Shown here in pieces: positions 9,088-17,212 of a stretch of DNA of 40,973 bases (positions are counted from its first letter, which is position 1; the number at the start of each line of letters is the position of its first letter). Source of the stretch: Sphingopyxis sp. HIX (lineage in GTDB: Bacteria > Pseudomonadota > Alphaproteobacteria > Sphingomonadales > Sphingomonadaceae). The stretch lies in assembly GCF_001468285.1 (NCBI RefSeq), contig NZ_LNSB01000048.1:1-40973 (forward strand), written 5' to 3'. Below the pieces are notes generated by a model. It ran no database searches. It saw nothing but the letters and a program-made list of their open reading frames with translations, and was not told the origin of the DNA. The translations under genes and the position numbers were made by a program.

Positions 9088-10294
9088 TTATCGCTATGTG
9101 GCGATCGATCCCCAGGGCCGCGAGCGCAAGGGGCGGCTGACCGCCGCGAACGACGATGCCGCGCGCGCCGACCTGATCCGCCGCAGCTTCCACATCGTCG
9201 CGGTCGAGCCGGCGGGGGCGAAACCCGCGGGCCGCGCGTTGCTCGCGTTTCGCCGCACGCGGCTCAGCAGCAAGGAACTCGCGCTCTTCACGCGCCAGCT
9301 CGCGACGCTCGCCGAGGTCGCGCCGCTCGAGGAAGCGCTGCGCACGCTGACGCGCCAGAGCGAGGCCGAAAGCGCGCGCGAGGTGATCGGCGACGTCCAC
9401 GCCGGGCTGCTCGAAGGTCGCCGCCTCGCCGACGCTATGGCGCGCCAGCCCGCAAGTTTCCCGCCGCTCTATCGCGCGATGGTCGCCGCGGGCGAGACCA
9501 CGGGCAGCCTGACCGTCATCCTCGCGCGGCTGGCCGACCTGCTCGAACGCCAGGCCGAGGTGCGCGGCAAGCTGATCGCGGCGCTTGCCTATCCGATCGT
9601 GCTCGCGGTGGTAGCGATCGGGGTCGTCGCGGCGCTGATGATCTTCGTCGTGCCGCGCGTCGTCGAGCAATTCACCGACACCGGCCAGCAATTGCCCTTC
9701 CTGACGCGTGCGGTGATCGCGGTGTCGAACTTCGCTGCCAACTGGTGGTGGCTGATCGCGCTGCTGCTCGCCGCGGGTGCCTTCGGCTGGGTCGCGGCGA
9801 TGCGCCGCCCGGCGTTCAAGGCGCGCGTCGATGCGCGGTTGCTGCGCCTGCCCTTGCTCGGACGGCTGCTGCGCGATCTCTATGCGGCGCGGTTCGCGCG
9901 CACGCTATCGACGATGGTGTCGAGCCGGCTGCCGCTCGTCGAGGGGCTCAAGCTCACCGTGCCGACGATCCGCAACGCCGCGCTCGCCGGCGCGACCGCG
10001 ACGATCGTCGATCAGGTGCGCGCGGGCGGCGGGCTTTCCGCCGCGCTGCGCGATGCCGGGGTCTTCCCGCCCCTGCTCGTCTATATGACCGCGAGCGGCG
10101 AAAGCGCGGGACGGCTCGAGGTGATGCTCGAGCGCGCCGCCGACTATCTCGAGCGCGAGTTCGATCGTTTTACCGCCGCGTCGATGGCGCTTCTCGAACC
10201 TGTCATAATTGTCGTTATGGGGTCGTGCGTCGCCCTCATCATCCTCGCCATCCTGCTCCCGATCCTCCAGTTGCAGAACCTAGCCGGACTTTGA
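9080..10294 (+). CDS. gspF: Type II secretion inner-membrane platform protein GspF
   Basis: The product has about 404 residues and two GspF-type helical domains. Each is followed by membrane segments (ALAYPIVLAVVAIGVVAALM, WWWLIALLLAAGAFGW, and the C-terminal VIIVVMGSCVALIILAILLP). It is the polytopic platform protein that couples GspE to pseudopilin insertion. I chose ATG at 9080 (MPDYRYVAID) because GAGG lies six bases upstream and the family usually starts with this motif; ATG at 9074 is also in frame. Either start overlaps the end of gspE, so the two are coupled. Confidence 0.95.
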   Translation: MPDYRYVAIDPQGRERKGRLTAANDDAARADLIRRSFHIVAVEPAGAKPAGRALLAFRRTRLSSKELALFTRQLATLAEVAPLEEALRTLTRQSEAESAREVIGDVHAGLLEGRRLADAMARQPASFPPLYRAMVAAGETTGSLTVILARLADLLERQAEVRGKLIAALAYPIVLAVVAIGVVAALMIFVVPRVVEQFTDTGQQLPFLTRAVIAVSNFAANWWWLIALLLAAGAFGWVAAMRRPAFKARVDARLLRLPLLGRLLRDLYAARFARTLSTMVSSRLPLVEGLKLTVPTIRNAALAGATATIVDQVRAGGGLSAALRDAGVFPPLLVYMTASGESAGRLEVMLERAADYLEREFDRFTAASMALLEPVIIVVMGSCVALIILAILLPILQLQNLAGL

Positions 10295-10296
10295 AA

Positions 10297-10800
10297 ATGT
10301 CGCTGATGAAGCTATTCTTTCGCCTGATGCTCGATCCGTCCTTCACCAATCAGGCGCGCCCCGCCCGCCGTCGCAAAAGCGACGAGCGCGGTTTCACCCT
10401 CACCGAACTGATGGTCGTGATCTTCATCATCGGCCTGCTCGCGACGGTGGTGATGATCAACGTCCTGCCCAGCCAGGACAAGGCGATGGTGACCAAGGCC
10501 AAGGCCGATATCGCGACGCTGGAAACCGCGCTCGAACAATATCGGCTCGACAATCTGACCTATCCGGCGTCGGGCGACGGTCTCAATGCGCTGAAGGTCG
10601 CGCCGCCCGCGCTGGCGCAGCCCGAACGTTACCGCCGCGGCGGCTATATCAAGGCGCTGCCGCAGGATCCGTGGGGCCGCCCCTATAATTACCAGGCGCC
10701 GGGCGCGAACGGAAAGGCGTTTGATATCTGGTCGATGGGCGCCGACGGCGCGCCGGGCGGGACCGACGAAAATGCGGATATCCGCAGCGACAGCCAATAA
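10297..10800 (+). CDS. gspG: Major pseudopilin GspG
   Basis: The product has 167 residues. An unusually long basic leader (about 32 residues) ends in DERG, with prepilin peptidase cleavage before FTLTELMVVIFIIG; Glu is at mature position 5. The C-terminal domain has the GspG calcium-loop signature (PWGRPYNYQAPG and SMGADGAPGG). It is the main subunit of the pseudopilus. The start is ATG two bases after the gspF stop; an ATG at 10306 would shorten the leader by three residues. The TAA stop lies inside the first arm of a repeat that separates it from gspH. Confidence 0.95.
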   Translation: MSLMKLFFRLMLDPSFTNQARPARRRKSDERGFTLTELMVVIFIIGLLATVVMINVLPSQDKAMVTKAKADIATLETALEQYRLDNLTYPASGDGLNALKVAPPALAQPERYRRGGYIKALPQDPWGRPYNYQAPGANGKAFDIWSMGADGAPGGTDENADIRSDSQ

Positions 10801-10885
10801 ATAGGGACAGTCCCTATTTAATTGAGGACGGGCCGATCGAACAATCGTCAGCCTTGGGATTAAATAGGGACTGTCCCTATTTATT
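10796..10885. repeat. REP-like inverted pair inserted between gspG and gspH
   Basis: Two 27-base arms, 10796-10822 and 10859-10885, are exact reverse complements of each other. Each arm is itself a palindrome with core AAATAGGGAC-A-GTCCCTATTT. The arms enclose a 36-base G/C-rich centre. Base composition differs sharply from the surrounding operon. The first arm contains the gspG stop codon. This is the organisation of a REP doublet (BIME or small MITE) of the kind mobilised by RAYT/IS200-like Y1 transposases; no such transposase is in the window. Confidence 0.85.
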
Positions 10886-10898
10886 TACGCGACGGCGC

Positions 10899-11342
10899 GT
10901 GCGCGAACGCGGCTTCACCCTCGTCGAACTGATGGTCGTGCTCGCGATCATGGCGCTCGCCGCGACCGCGGTGGTGCTGACGATCCCGGGGGAAGAGCGC
11001 AGCGTGCGCAGCGAGGCCGACCGCCTCGCCGCGCGCCTCGCCGCGGCGCGCGACGTCGCGGTGATCGAGGGGCGCAGCGTGTCGGTCAATTTTGCGCCCT
11101 CGGGCTATGGCTTCGAACGCCGCGTCGCGGGCGAATGGCAGGCGCTGCCCGGGCGCAGCTTCGAACAGCGGAACTGGCCGTCGGACGTGCGCTTCGTCGC
11201 GGGCAATGGGCAGGGCGCAGCGCGCATATTGTTCGACCGCGTCGGGACCAGCCCGACGCCGCAGGCGCTGCTACTCGCGGGCGGCGACGCGCGCGAGGTC
11301 GTGCGCGTGTCTGCCACGGGGGAGATCAGCCGTGGCGAATAG
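10899..11342 (+). CDS. gspH: Minor pseudopilin GspH
   Basis: The product has 147 residues from the GTG at 10899, giving the short leader MRERG before FTLVELMVVLAIMALAAT, with Glu at mature position 5. The soluble domain (SEADRLAARLAAARDVAVIEGRS onward) is typical of GspH/FimT. A TTG at 10854 is the only longer in-frame start and would translate the right arm of the repeat; it lacks a ribosome-binding site, so GTG is preferred. No strong Shine-Dalgarno sequence precedes the GTG either, probably because the repeat displaced the native upstream sequence. The 3' end overlaps gspI by 11 bases. Confidence 0.88.
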   Translation: MRERGFTLVELMVVLAIMALAATAVVLTIPGEERSVRSEADRLAARLAAARDVAVIEGRSVSVNFAPSGYGFERRVAGEWQALPGRSFEQRNWPSDVRFVAGNGQGAARILFDRVGTSPTPQALLLAGGDAREVVRVSATGEISRGE

Positions 11343-11697
11343 GGGCGAAGGCGGATTTACGCTGCTCGAAATGCTGGTCGCGCTCAGCATCATCAGCATC
11401 GCGGCGCTGACGCTCGTGCGGCTCGACGCCTTTGCGGTGCGCACCGCGGGCGACCTCGACAAAAGCACGATGGCGGGCATCGTCGCGCAGAACCGCGCGG
11501 TCGAGCTGTGGACCGACCCCGCCCCGCCGACGATCGGCAACAGCGCGGTCGGCGTGGCGAACGCCGGGCGCAACTGGCGCGTCGAGCAGCGCGTCAGCAA
11601 GACCGCCGACGACAGCCTGCTGCGCATCGACCTGGTCGTCCGCCCCGAAAGCGGCAGCGGGCAGGCGGCGCTGACGATCATCAGGCCCAGCCGATGA
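11332..11697 (+). CDS. gspI: Minor pseudopilin GspI
   Basis: The product has 121 residues. The start is a GTG with GGGGGAG at 11318-11324, seven bases upstream, inside the end of gspH. The leader is VANRGEGG before FTLLEMLVALSIISIAALTLVRL, with Glu at mature position 5. The C-terminal part (WRVEQRVSKTADDSLLRIDLVV) fits the GspI fold. It forms the pseudopilus tip complex with GspJ and GspK. The stop codon overlaps the gspJ start (ATGA). Confidence 0.93.
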   Translation: MANRGEGGFTLLEMLVALSIISIAALTLVRLDAFAVRTAGDLDKSTMAGIVAQNRAVELWTDPAPPTIGNSAVGVANAGRNWRVEQRVSKTADDSLLRIDLVVRPESGSGQAALTIIRPSR

Positions 11698-12425
11698 GAG
11701 ATCGCGATTACTCCCTTCCCCCGTTCGCCCTGAGCTTGTCGAAGGGCTGTTCTTTCTTTCGAGCGTCGAAAGACAAGAGCGGTGCTTCGACAAGCTCAGC
11801 ACGAACGGATTGGGGGGCATGTCCGAACGGCTTCACCCTCGTCGAGATGCTCGTCGCACTGTCGCTGTTCGCGGCGATCGCGGCGATGGGCGTCGGTCTG
11901 CTGCGCAGCAGCGTCGATACGCAGGATGCGGTGCAGGAGCGGCTGAAGGCGATGAGCGGGGTCAACCGCGTTCGCGCGCTGATGGCGAATGACCTCGCGC
12001 AGGCGCTGCCGCGGGCGACGCGCGGGGCCTCGGGCGAGATGATCCCTGCCTTTGCCGGGTCCGAAACGGGCTTCGCGCTCGTCCATGGCGGCGCGGGATC
12101 GCTCGAGGCCGGGGCGCGGCCCAATGTCGAGCGCGTCGCTTATGCCTTCACCGGCGGCGAGTGGCGCCGCGCGGTGCAGCCGATGCTCGACGGCACGCCG
12201 CTCGGCGACGGCGACCGGCTGGTCGGCGAGGTGACCGGCGTCGCGATCCGCTACCGCGACGACCAGGGGCAATGGGGCGGGAGCTGGAACAGCGAGCCTG
12301 GCGACCGCCTGCCGCGCGCGGTCGAGGTACGGCTGACGCGCCGCGGCGGCGCGCCGCTGACGATGCTGTTCCTGACCGCGCCTGCGCCGCCGCCGTCGCT
12401 GCCGCTCGGGACGCCCGCGCCATGA
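11694..12425 (+). CDS. gspJ: Minor pseudopilin GspJ with repeat-derived leader
   Basis: The product has 243 residues. The start ATG overlaps the gspI stop (ATGA). The processing site is between Gly46 and Phe47 (PNG before FTLVEMLVALSLFAAIAAMG), so the leader is 46 residues, far longer than the usual 5-30. Most of the leader (about residues 10-38) is encoded by a dispersed palindromic repeat at 11721-11808 that keeps the frame open. There is no ATG or GTG in frame between the repeat and the cleavage site. The mature domain is normal for GspJ (ANDLAQALPRATRG, VTGVAIRYRDDQGQWG). It is part of the pseudopilus tip. The stop overlaps gspK (ATGA). Confidence 0.92.
   Translation: MRDRDYSLPPFALSLSKGCSFFRASKDKSGASTSSARTDWGACPNGFTLVEMLVALSLFAAIAAMGVGLLRSSVDTQDAVQERLKAMSGVNRVRALMANDLAQALPRATRGASGEMIPAFAGSETGFALVHGGAGSLEAGARPNVERVAYAFTGGEWRRAVQPMLDGTPLGDGDRLVGEVTGVAIRYRDDQGQWGGSWNSEPGDRLPRAVEVRLTRRGGAPLTMLFLTAPAPPPSLPLGTPAP
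11721..11808. repeat. Dispersed palindromic repeat pair, translated inside gspJ
   Basis: Arms at 11721-11747 and 11782-11808 are inverted copies sharing 23 of 27 positions around the core TGAGCTTGTCGAAG. The four differences are compensatory within each arm: one arm has GCCCT pairing with AGGGC, the other (reverse-complemented) has GTGCT pairing with AGCAC. This type of element is common between genes in sphingomonads; here it is read through as protein. Confidence 0.85.
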
Positions 12426-13429
12426 TCCGCCGCGCACCCGGTGAACGCGGCGCGGCGCTGCTCAGCGTGCTGCTGCTCGTGTCGGTGATGGCGGTGATCG
12501 CTGCGACCGCGCTCGACCGGCTGACGCTTGCGACGCGCATCGCGGGCAGCGCGGCGACGGTCGATCAGGGGCGGGCCTATGCCTTCGCCGCCGAGGAGAT
12601 CGCGATGCGCCGCGTCGCCGACCTCGTCGGGCGCGACAAGGCGAAGCTCACGCTCGCGGGCGACTGGCTCGGGCGCGATTTCACCTTGCCGCTGCCGAAC
12701 GGGCAGGGGAGCGCGCGGCTGACCGACGCGAACAATTGCTTCAACCTCAACAGCCTGGTCGCCGAGACGGCGCCGGGGCGCTTCAGCCAGCGGCCGGGGA
12801 CGACGGGCCAGTTCGCCGAGTTGATGACCTTGGTCGGGATCAATGCCGACGAGGCGCGGATGATCGCGGGGGCGACCGCCGACTGGCTCGACAGCGACAG
12901 CGTCGACGGCCCGCTCGGCGCCGAGGACGGCGTCTATCGTTCGCTGCCCGGCGGCTATCTGCCCGCCAACCGCAAGATGGTCGACGCCAGCGAGTTTCGC
13001 GCGGTGCGCGGGGTGACTCCCGCCATCTATGCGCGGCTCAAACCCTGGATCTGCGTGCTGCCCGCGACCGAGCCGGTGAAGCTCAACATCAACACGCTTG
13101 CACCCGCGCAGGCGCCGCTCCTCGCGATGCTGCTGCCCGGGCAACTCGGCGTCGCCGATGCGCGCGCGGTGCTGGCGGCGCGTCCCGCGGGCGGCTATGG
13201 CAGCAGCGTGCGATTCTGGGAGTCCGGACCGCTCGCCCGCCTCGACCCGCCGACCGACGTCGCCGAGCAGGCGGGGGTGACGAGCCGCTGGCTGGCGCTG
13301 ACGACCAATGTGACGATGGGGGATGGTTTCTTGACGGCAGAATCGCTCATCGACGCCTGGGGCGGCGCGCAAGCGGCGGGCGCCGCGCCGCCGGTGATCG
13401 TCCGGCGCGACTGGGGCGAATCCGACTGA
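12422..13429 (+). CDS. gspK: Minor pseudopilin GspK
   Basis: The product has 335 residues, the large minor pseudopilin. The leader is MIRRAPGERG, with cleavage before AALLSVLLLVSVMAVIAATAL. Mature position 5 is Ser rather than Glu, as is normal for GspK at the pseudopilus tip. The helical insertion domain includes NCFNLNSLV and VKLNINTLAPAQAPLLAML, which resembles the helix-hairpin-helix part of the T2SK family. The start overlaps the gspJ stop (ATGA). Confidence 0.94.
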   Translation: MIRRAPGERGAALLSVLLLVSVMAVIAATALDRLTLATRIAGSAATVDQGRAYAFAAEEIAMRRVADLVGRDKAKLTLAGDWLGRDFTLPLPNGQGSARLTDANNCFNLNSLVAETAPGRFSQRPGTTGQFAELMTLVGINADEARMIAGATADWLDSDSVDGPLGAEDGVYRSLPGGYLPANRKMVDASEFRAVRGVTPAIYARLKPWICVLPATEPVKLNINTLAPAQAPLLAMLLPGQLGVADARAVLAARPAGGYGSSVRFWESGPLARLDPPTDVAEQAGVTSRWLALTTNVTMGDGFLTAESLIDAWGGAQAAGAAPPVIVRRDWGESD

Positions 13430-13430
13430 C

Positions 13431-14576
13431 ATGGCGCGCACATTGCTTCTCTGGCTGCCGACGCAGGCGGCGCTGAACCGCGGCGACGCGCCCGAGCCCA
13501 GCTGGCTGCGCGTCGACGACGGGGTGATCGTCGATTCGGGGCAGGACGACGGCTGGGTCGACGCGTGGGAGCGGCCGCAGGAGGATCGCGGCGACGACCG
13601 GCTGGTCGCGCTCGCGCCCGCCGCCGACGTGCCGCTGCGCTGGCACCATTATCCCGACGCCGCGCCCGCGCAGGCGGCGGCGATCGCGCGGCTCGACACG
13701 CTGCGGACGAGCCTCGGCGATGCGGCGGCGCTGCATGTCGTCGCGGGGCAGCCCGCCGACGCCGGGCAGGCGGTGCCGGTGGCGGTGACGACGCATGCCG
13801 CGATGACCGCGTGGACCGACTGGCTGAAGGCGCAGGGGCTCGTTCCTGCGGCGATCATTCCCGCTGCGGCGACGGTGCCGCCGCCGGAAGCCGACAGCCT
13901 GTGGACCGCCGAACTCGGCCGCGAGCAGGTGCTGCGCACCGGCGACCGCGCCTTCGCCTCGGACCCCGAACTCGACCCGCTGATCGCCGCCGAGCGGCCG
14001 ATCGTGCCGCTCGATGCCGACCGAATGCGCGAGGCTTTGCTGCTCTCGCTGGCCGCGCCGCCGCTCGATTTGCTCAGCGGCGCGTGGCAGCCGAAGCGCA
14101 GCTGGGCGATCGACCCCGCGATGGTCAAATGGATCAGGCGGCTCGCGACTGCGCTGGTCGCGGTGAGCCTGCTGATCCCGATCGTCTACGCGATCCGCGT
14201 CAACTCGGACATTTCGCGCGCCGACGAGGCCGTGGTCGCGAGCGCCAAGAAGGCGGGCATCACCGCGACCGACGCTGCGGCGGCCGAGGCCGAGATCGAC
14301 CGGCGACTTGCGGCGGCGGGCGGCGGGCCGCTTGCCTTCTCGGTGCCCGCTTCGGCGCTCTACGATGCGATGCGCGATACGCCCGGCGTCGCGCTCAAGA
14401 CGCTGTCGCACCGCACCGACGGCACGCTGACGACGACGCTCGCCGCGCCGCGCACCGAGGATCTGAACGCCGTGCTGCTCGCGCTGCAGGCGCGCGGCTA
14501 CAAGGTCACCGCGCAGCCGATGGCGGGCACCGACGGCCAGCAGATGGCGAACATCACCGTGAGGGCCGTCCCATGA
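13431..14576 (+). CDS. gspL: Type II secretion protein GspL
   Basis: The product has 381 residues. The cytoplasmic N-terminal domain (MARTLLLWLPTQAALNRG to about 230) has the actin-like fold expected for GspL, which recruits the ATPase GspE. One membrane helix follows at about 236-254 (ALVAVSLLIPIVYAI). A small periplasmic ferredoxin-like domain ends the protein (GVALKTLSHRTDGTLTTTL). It starts one base after the gspK stop and its own stop overlaps gspM (ATGA). Sequence conservation in this family is weak, so the call leans on order and topology. Confidence 0.9.
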   Translation: MARTLLLWLPTQAALNRGDAPEPSWLRVDDGVIVDSGQDDGWVDAWERPQEDRGDDRLVALAPAADVPLRWHHYPDAAPAQAAAIARLDTLRTSLGDAAALHVVAGQPADAGQAVPVAVTTHAAMTAWTDWLKAQGLVPAAIIPAAATVPPPEADSLWTAELGREQVLRTGDRAFASDPELDPLIAAERPIVPLDADRMREALLLSLAAPPLDLLSGAWQPKRSWAIDPAMVKWIRRLATALVAVSLLIPIVYAIRVNSDISRADEAVVASAKKAGITATDAAAAEAEIDRRLAAAGGGPLAFSVPASALYDAMRDTPGVALKTLSHRTDGTLTTTLAAPRTEDLNAVLLALQARGYKVTAQPMAGTDGQQMANITVRAVP

Positions 14577-15052
14577 GCGAGCGCATCATGACCTGGTGGA
14601 CCGGCCTGTCGCGCCGCGAACGCTGGCTCGTCGGAATCGCGGGTCTGCTCGCGCTCGGCGTCATCCTGTGGGGGCTGGGGCGCCCGGCCTATGCTGCCTT
14701 CGCCGATCTGGAGGCGCAGCACCGCGCCGCGATCGAGCGCGAGGGGCGCGTGGCGGCCAAGCTGCAACTGCTCGCGCGCAAGCCCGCGGGGCCGGCGCCG
14801 ACCGTGATCGATGCGACGGTCGAGCAATATCTGACCCTGTCGGCCGGCGAGATCGGGCTGACGCTCGACCGCAACGAGGCGCGTGGGCCCGACCAGGCGA
14901 CCGTCGCAATCGCGACCGCCAAGGCGCCCGTGCTCGCCGACTGGCTCGCCGGCCTCGAGGCGCAGGGCTTCGTCGTCGACCAGCTGACGATCACCCCGGG
15001 CAACGACGGCACGGTGGGCATGACGGCCGAGCTGCGGCGGGGAGCCAAGTGA
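14573..15052 (+). CDS. gspM: Type II secretion protein GspM
   Basis: The product has 159 residues. A short cytoplasmic N-terminus (MSERIMTWWTGLSRRERW, the aromatic pattern seen at GspM N-termini) is followed by a membrane helix (LVGIAGLLALGVILWGL), a periplasmic coiled coil (FADLEAQHRAAIEREGRVAAKL) and a small ferredoxin-like domain ending MTAELRRGAK. GspM partners GspL in the inner-membrane platform. It is coupled to gspL by ATGA and to gspN by TGATG. Confidence 0.9.
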   Translation: MSERIMTWWTGLSRRERWLVGIAGLLALGVILWGLGRPAYAAFADLEAQHRAAIEREGRVAAKLQLLARKPAGPAPTVIDATVEQYLTLSAGEIGLTLDRNEARGPDQATVAIATAKAPVLADWLAGLEAQGFVVDQLTITPGNDGTVGMTAELRRGAK

Positions 15053-15759
15053 TGCGCCGCCGCGTCATCTTCGCCGCGCTGCTGATCGCGCTGATCGTGA
15101 TCGCCGCGACCTTCCCGATGCGGCTCGCGCTCTCGCTCGCGGGCGCCGAGCGCTCGGGGCTGACCGCGCGCGAGGTCAACGGCTCGGTGTGGGCGGGCGA
15201 GCTGATCGAGGCGCGGCTGGGCGCGCTGCCGCTCGGCAATGTCCAAGCCAGCCTGTCGCCGCTCGCGCTGCTCGGCGGGGACGTCGAGCTCGCCTTCGCG
15301 CGGCCCGATGCGCGGCTCGGCGAGCTGGCGGGGCGACTCCATGGCAGCAACCCGCGCGGGGTCTCCGAGCTCAATGGCACGACCTCGCTGTCGGGCGGGC
15401 TGGGGCTCGTGCCCGTCGACAGCCTGCGTTTCGAGGGCGCGACGATCCGCTTCGACGAACGCGGGCGCTGCACCGCGGCGAGCGGGCGGCTCCAGCTCAG
15501 CGTCGGCACTTCGATCGCCGGGCTCGACCTGTCGCGCGGGCTGTCGGGGCCGCTGCGCTGTGCCGACGGGCGCGCGCAGGCGGTGCTGACCAGCCAGTCG
15601 GGTATGGAGCGGCTGACGCTCGGCTTCGACGGCAGCGGCGCGTACCGCGCCGAATTCGCGATCACCGCCGACGATCCGACGATGGCGTCCGTGCTCTCGG
15701 CGCTCGGCTTCCGCGCCGGCAATGGCGTTTTCGTGCTGGTCAGCACGGGCCGTTTCTAG
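15052..15759 (+). CDS. gspN: Type II secretion protein GspN
   Basis: The product has 235 residues. One N-terminal membrane helix (VIFAALLIALIVIAATFPM) anchors a mostly beta periplasmic domain (LTAREVNGSVWAGELIEARL, typical of GspN). GspN is present only in some T2SS operons and its exact role is unsettled. It overlaps gspM by one base (TGATG) and is followed by gspO after 3 bases. Confidence 0.9.
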   Translation: MRRRVIFAALLIALIVIAATFPMRLALSLAGAERSGLTAREVNGSVWAGELIEARLGALPLGNVQASLSPLALLGGDVELAFARPDARLGELAGRLHGSNPRGVSELNGTTSLSGGLGLVPVDSLRFEGATIRFDERGRCTAASGRLQLSVGTSIAGLDLSRGLSGPLRCADGRAQAVLTSQSGMERLTLGFDGSGAYRAEFAITADDPTMASVLSALGFRAGNGVFVLVSTGRF

Positions 15760-15762
15760 ACC

Positions 15763-16533
15763 ATGGTCGCGGCGGTCGACGCCTTGCCCCTTGGCGCAGG
15801 CGTCGGGCTGGCGGCGCTGCTTGGGCTGGTGCTCGGCAGCTTTATCGCGACCATGGTGCTGCGCTGGCCCGATGGAAAGTCGGTGCTCGGGCGCTCGCAG
15901 TGCGACGCGTGCGAGCGCCCGCTCGGCGTCGTCGACCTCGTCCCGCTCGCTTCGGCGATCGTATTGCGCGGCCGCTGCCGGAGCTGCGGCGCGCGCATCA
16001 ATCCCTTCCCTATGCAGGTCGAGCTCGCCTCGGGGCTGATCGGCGCGCTGGCGTTGACGATCCTGCCCGGTACCGCCGGCTGGCTCTGGGCGCTGTTCGG
16101 CTGGCTGCTGCTGCCGCTCGCCCTGCTCGACGCGCGCCATATGTGGCTGCCCGACCGGCTCAATGCTTTGCTCGCGATCGCCGGCCTGCTGCTCGCGGGT
16201 CCGATGCTGGCTACCCAGATGCTCGACCGCTGGATCGGCGCGCTTGTTGGCGGCGCGGCGCTCGCGCTGGTCGCCTTCGTTTTCAGGCGCCTGCGCGGCA
16301 GGGACGGCATGGGGGGCGGCGACCCCAAGCTGATGGCGGCGCTCGGCGCCTGGCTCGGCTGGCAGGCATTGCCGCTGACCCTGCTGCTCGCGAGCTTCGG
16401 CGGTCTGCTCTGGGCGCTCTTCACCCAAGGAAAAGGGGACCGGCCGCTTTCGTTGCGATCGGTCCCCTTCGGTACGTTCCTGGCAATCGCGGCTTGGGCC
16501 GCGGTGCCTTTGTGGCCGCTGCTGGCTGGATAG
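15763..16533 (+). CDS. gspO: Prepilin peptidase / N-methyltransferase GspO (PilD)
   Basis: The product has 256 residues, a polytopic membrane aspartyl protease that cleaves the G-F/A bond of the five pseudopilins encoded just upstream and methylates the new N-terminus. Two CXXC pairs (47/50 and 72/75) form the cytoplasmic zinc site. Catalytic aspartates are Asp123 or Asp131 in LLDARHMWLPD and Asp187 in the GGGDPKLMAALG motif of type IV prepilin peptidases. About seven hydrophobic segments are visible. It is the last gene of the operon and is followed by two hairpins before the convergent pal gene. Confidence 0.95.
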   Translation: MVAAVDALPLGAGVGLAALLGLVLGSFIATMVLRWPDGKSVLGRSQCDACERPLGVVDLVPLASAIVLRGRCRSCGARINPFPMQVELASGLIGALALTILPGTAGWLWALFGWLLLPLALLDARHMWLPDRLNALLAIAGLLLAGPMLATQMLDRWIGALVGGAALALVAFVFRRLRGRDGMGGGDPKLMAALGAWLGWQALPLTLLLASFGGLLWALFTQGKGDRPLSLRSVPFGTFLAIAAWAAVPLWPLLAG

Positions 16534-16558
16534 CCAGCACCTCCGACGTCAGTCGGAG
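16521..16558. terminator. Two tandem hairpins between convergent gspO and pal
   Basis: GCTGGCT-GGAT-AGCCAGC (16521-16538) overlaps the gspO stop codon, and CTCCGAC-GTCA-GTCGGAG (16541-16558) lies ten bases from the pal stop. Both have perfect 7-bp stems and 4-base loops. No T-run follows on either strand, so termination efficiency is uncertain, but the position suits a bidirectional terminator. Confidence 0.5.
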
Positions 16559-16567
16559 AAAATATGC

Positions 16568-17086
16568 TCAGCGCTGGATGACGACGGTCACCGCGCGGCG
16601 GTTCTTGGCATAGGCTTCCTCGTTCGAGCCGAGTTCGGCCGGGCGTTCCTTGCCATAGCTGATCACCTCGATGCGCGACGGATCGACGCCGAGCGAGGCG
16701 AGATAGTTTTTCGCGGCATTGGCGCGGCGTTCGCCGAGCGCGAGGTTATAGTCGCGCGTGCCGCGTTCGTCGGCATGGCCCTCGAGCAGGACGCGCACCG
16801 CGGGGTTGCGCTGCAGCCACTGCGACTGGCTCGCCAGCGTCGCCTGGTCCTCGGCATCGACATTATACTGGTCGAAGCCGAAGAAGATGCGGTCCGACGA
16901 GACATTGTTGAGGAAGTCCTGCTGCGAGCCGGGGATCACGCCCGTGCCGCCGCCCGAATTGCCGCCGCTGCCGTCGTCGACGCCGTCGGGGTTGGGGGGC
17001 AGCACCTCGGGCGCCTTTTTCGAGCAAGCGCCCACGGCGAGCATTGCGATCGCGGCGATCATGGCGGTGGTTTTCCGTATCGTCAT
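16568..17086 (-). CDS. pal: Peptidoglycan-associated lipoprotein Pal
   Basis: The product has 172 residues. A lipoprotein signal ends in LAVGAC with the lipidated Cys at 21. A Gly/Ser-rich linker follows, then an OmpA-like peptidoglycan-binding domain (FFGFDQYNVDAEDQATLASQ, LLEGHADERGTRDYNLALGERRA, ISYGKERPAELGSNEEAYAKNRR). Pal anchors the outer membrane to peptidoglycan and receives TolB. It is the last gene of the minus-strand ybgC-tolQRAB-pal operon, 126 bases after tolB; that spacing leaves room for a separate pal promoter. Confidence 0.97.
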   Translation of the reverse strand: MTIRKTTAMIAAIAMLAVGACSKKAPEVLPPNPDGVDDGSGGNSGGGTGVIPGSQQDFLNNVSSDRIFFGFDQYNVDAEDQATLASQSQWLQRNPAVRVLLEGHADERGTRDYNLALGERRANAAKNYLASLGVDPSRIEVISYGKERPAELGSNEEAYAKNRRAVTVVIQR

Positions 17087-17136
17087 GTTGTCGTCCCTTT
17101 CGTGTTAATCCGGATGGTCCTGTTCAGGTCGGGATT

Positions 17137-17158
17137 AACCCATGTTGAACTCATGGTT
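17137..17158 (-). other. Small inverted repeat in the tolB-pal spacer
   Basis: AACCCATG and CATGGTT flank the 7-base loop TTGAACT with a single bulged base. It lies about 50 bases upstream of the pal start. It could be an RNA processing hairpin or an operator. Nothing identifies a binding protein. Confidence 0.3.
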
Positions 17159-17212
17159 CTAACCCGACCGCTCGATATTGGTTCCGCCGCGCAAAAAGCG
17201 CGGGTCGGCGCA

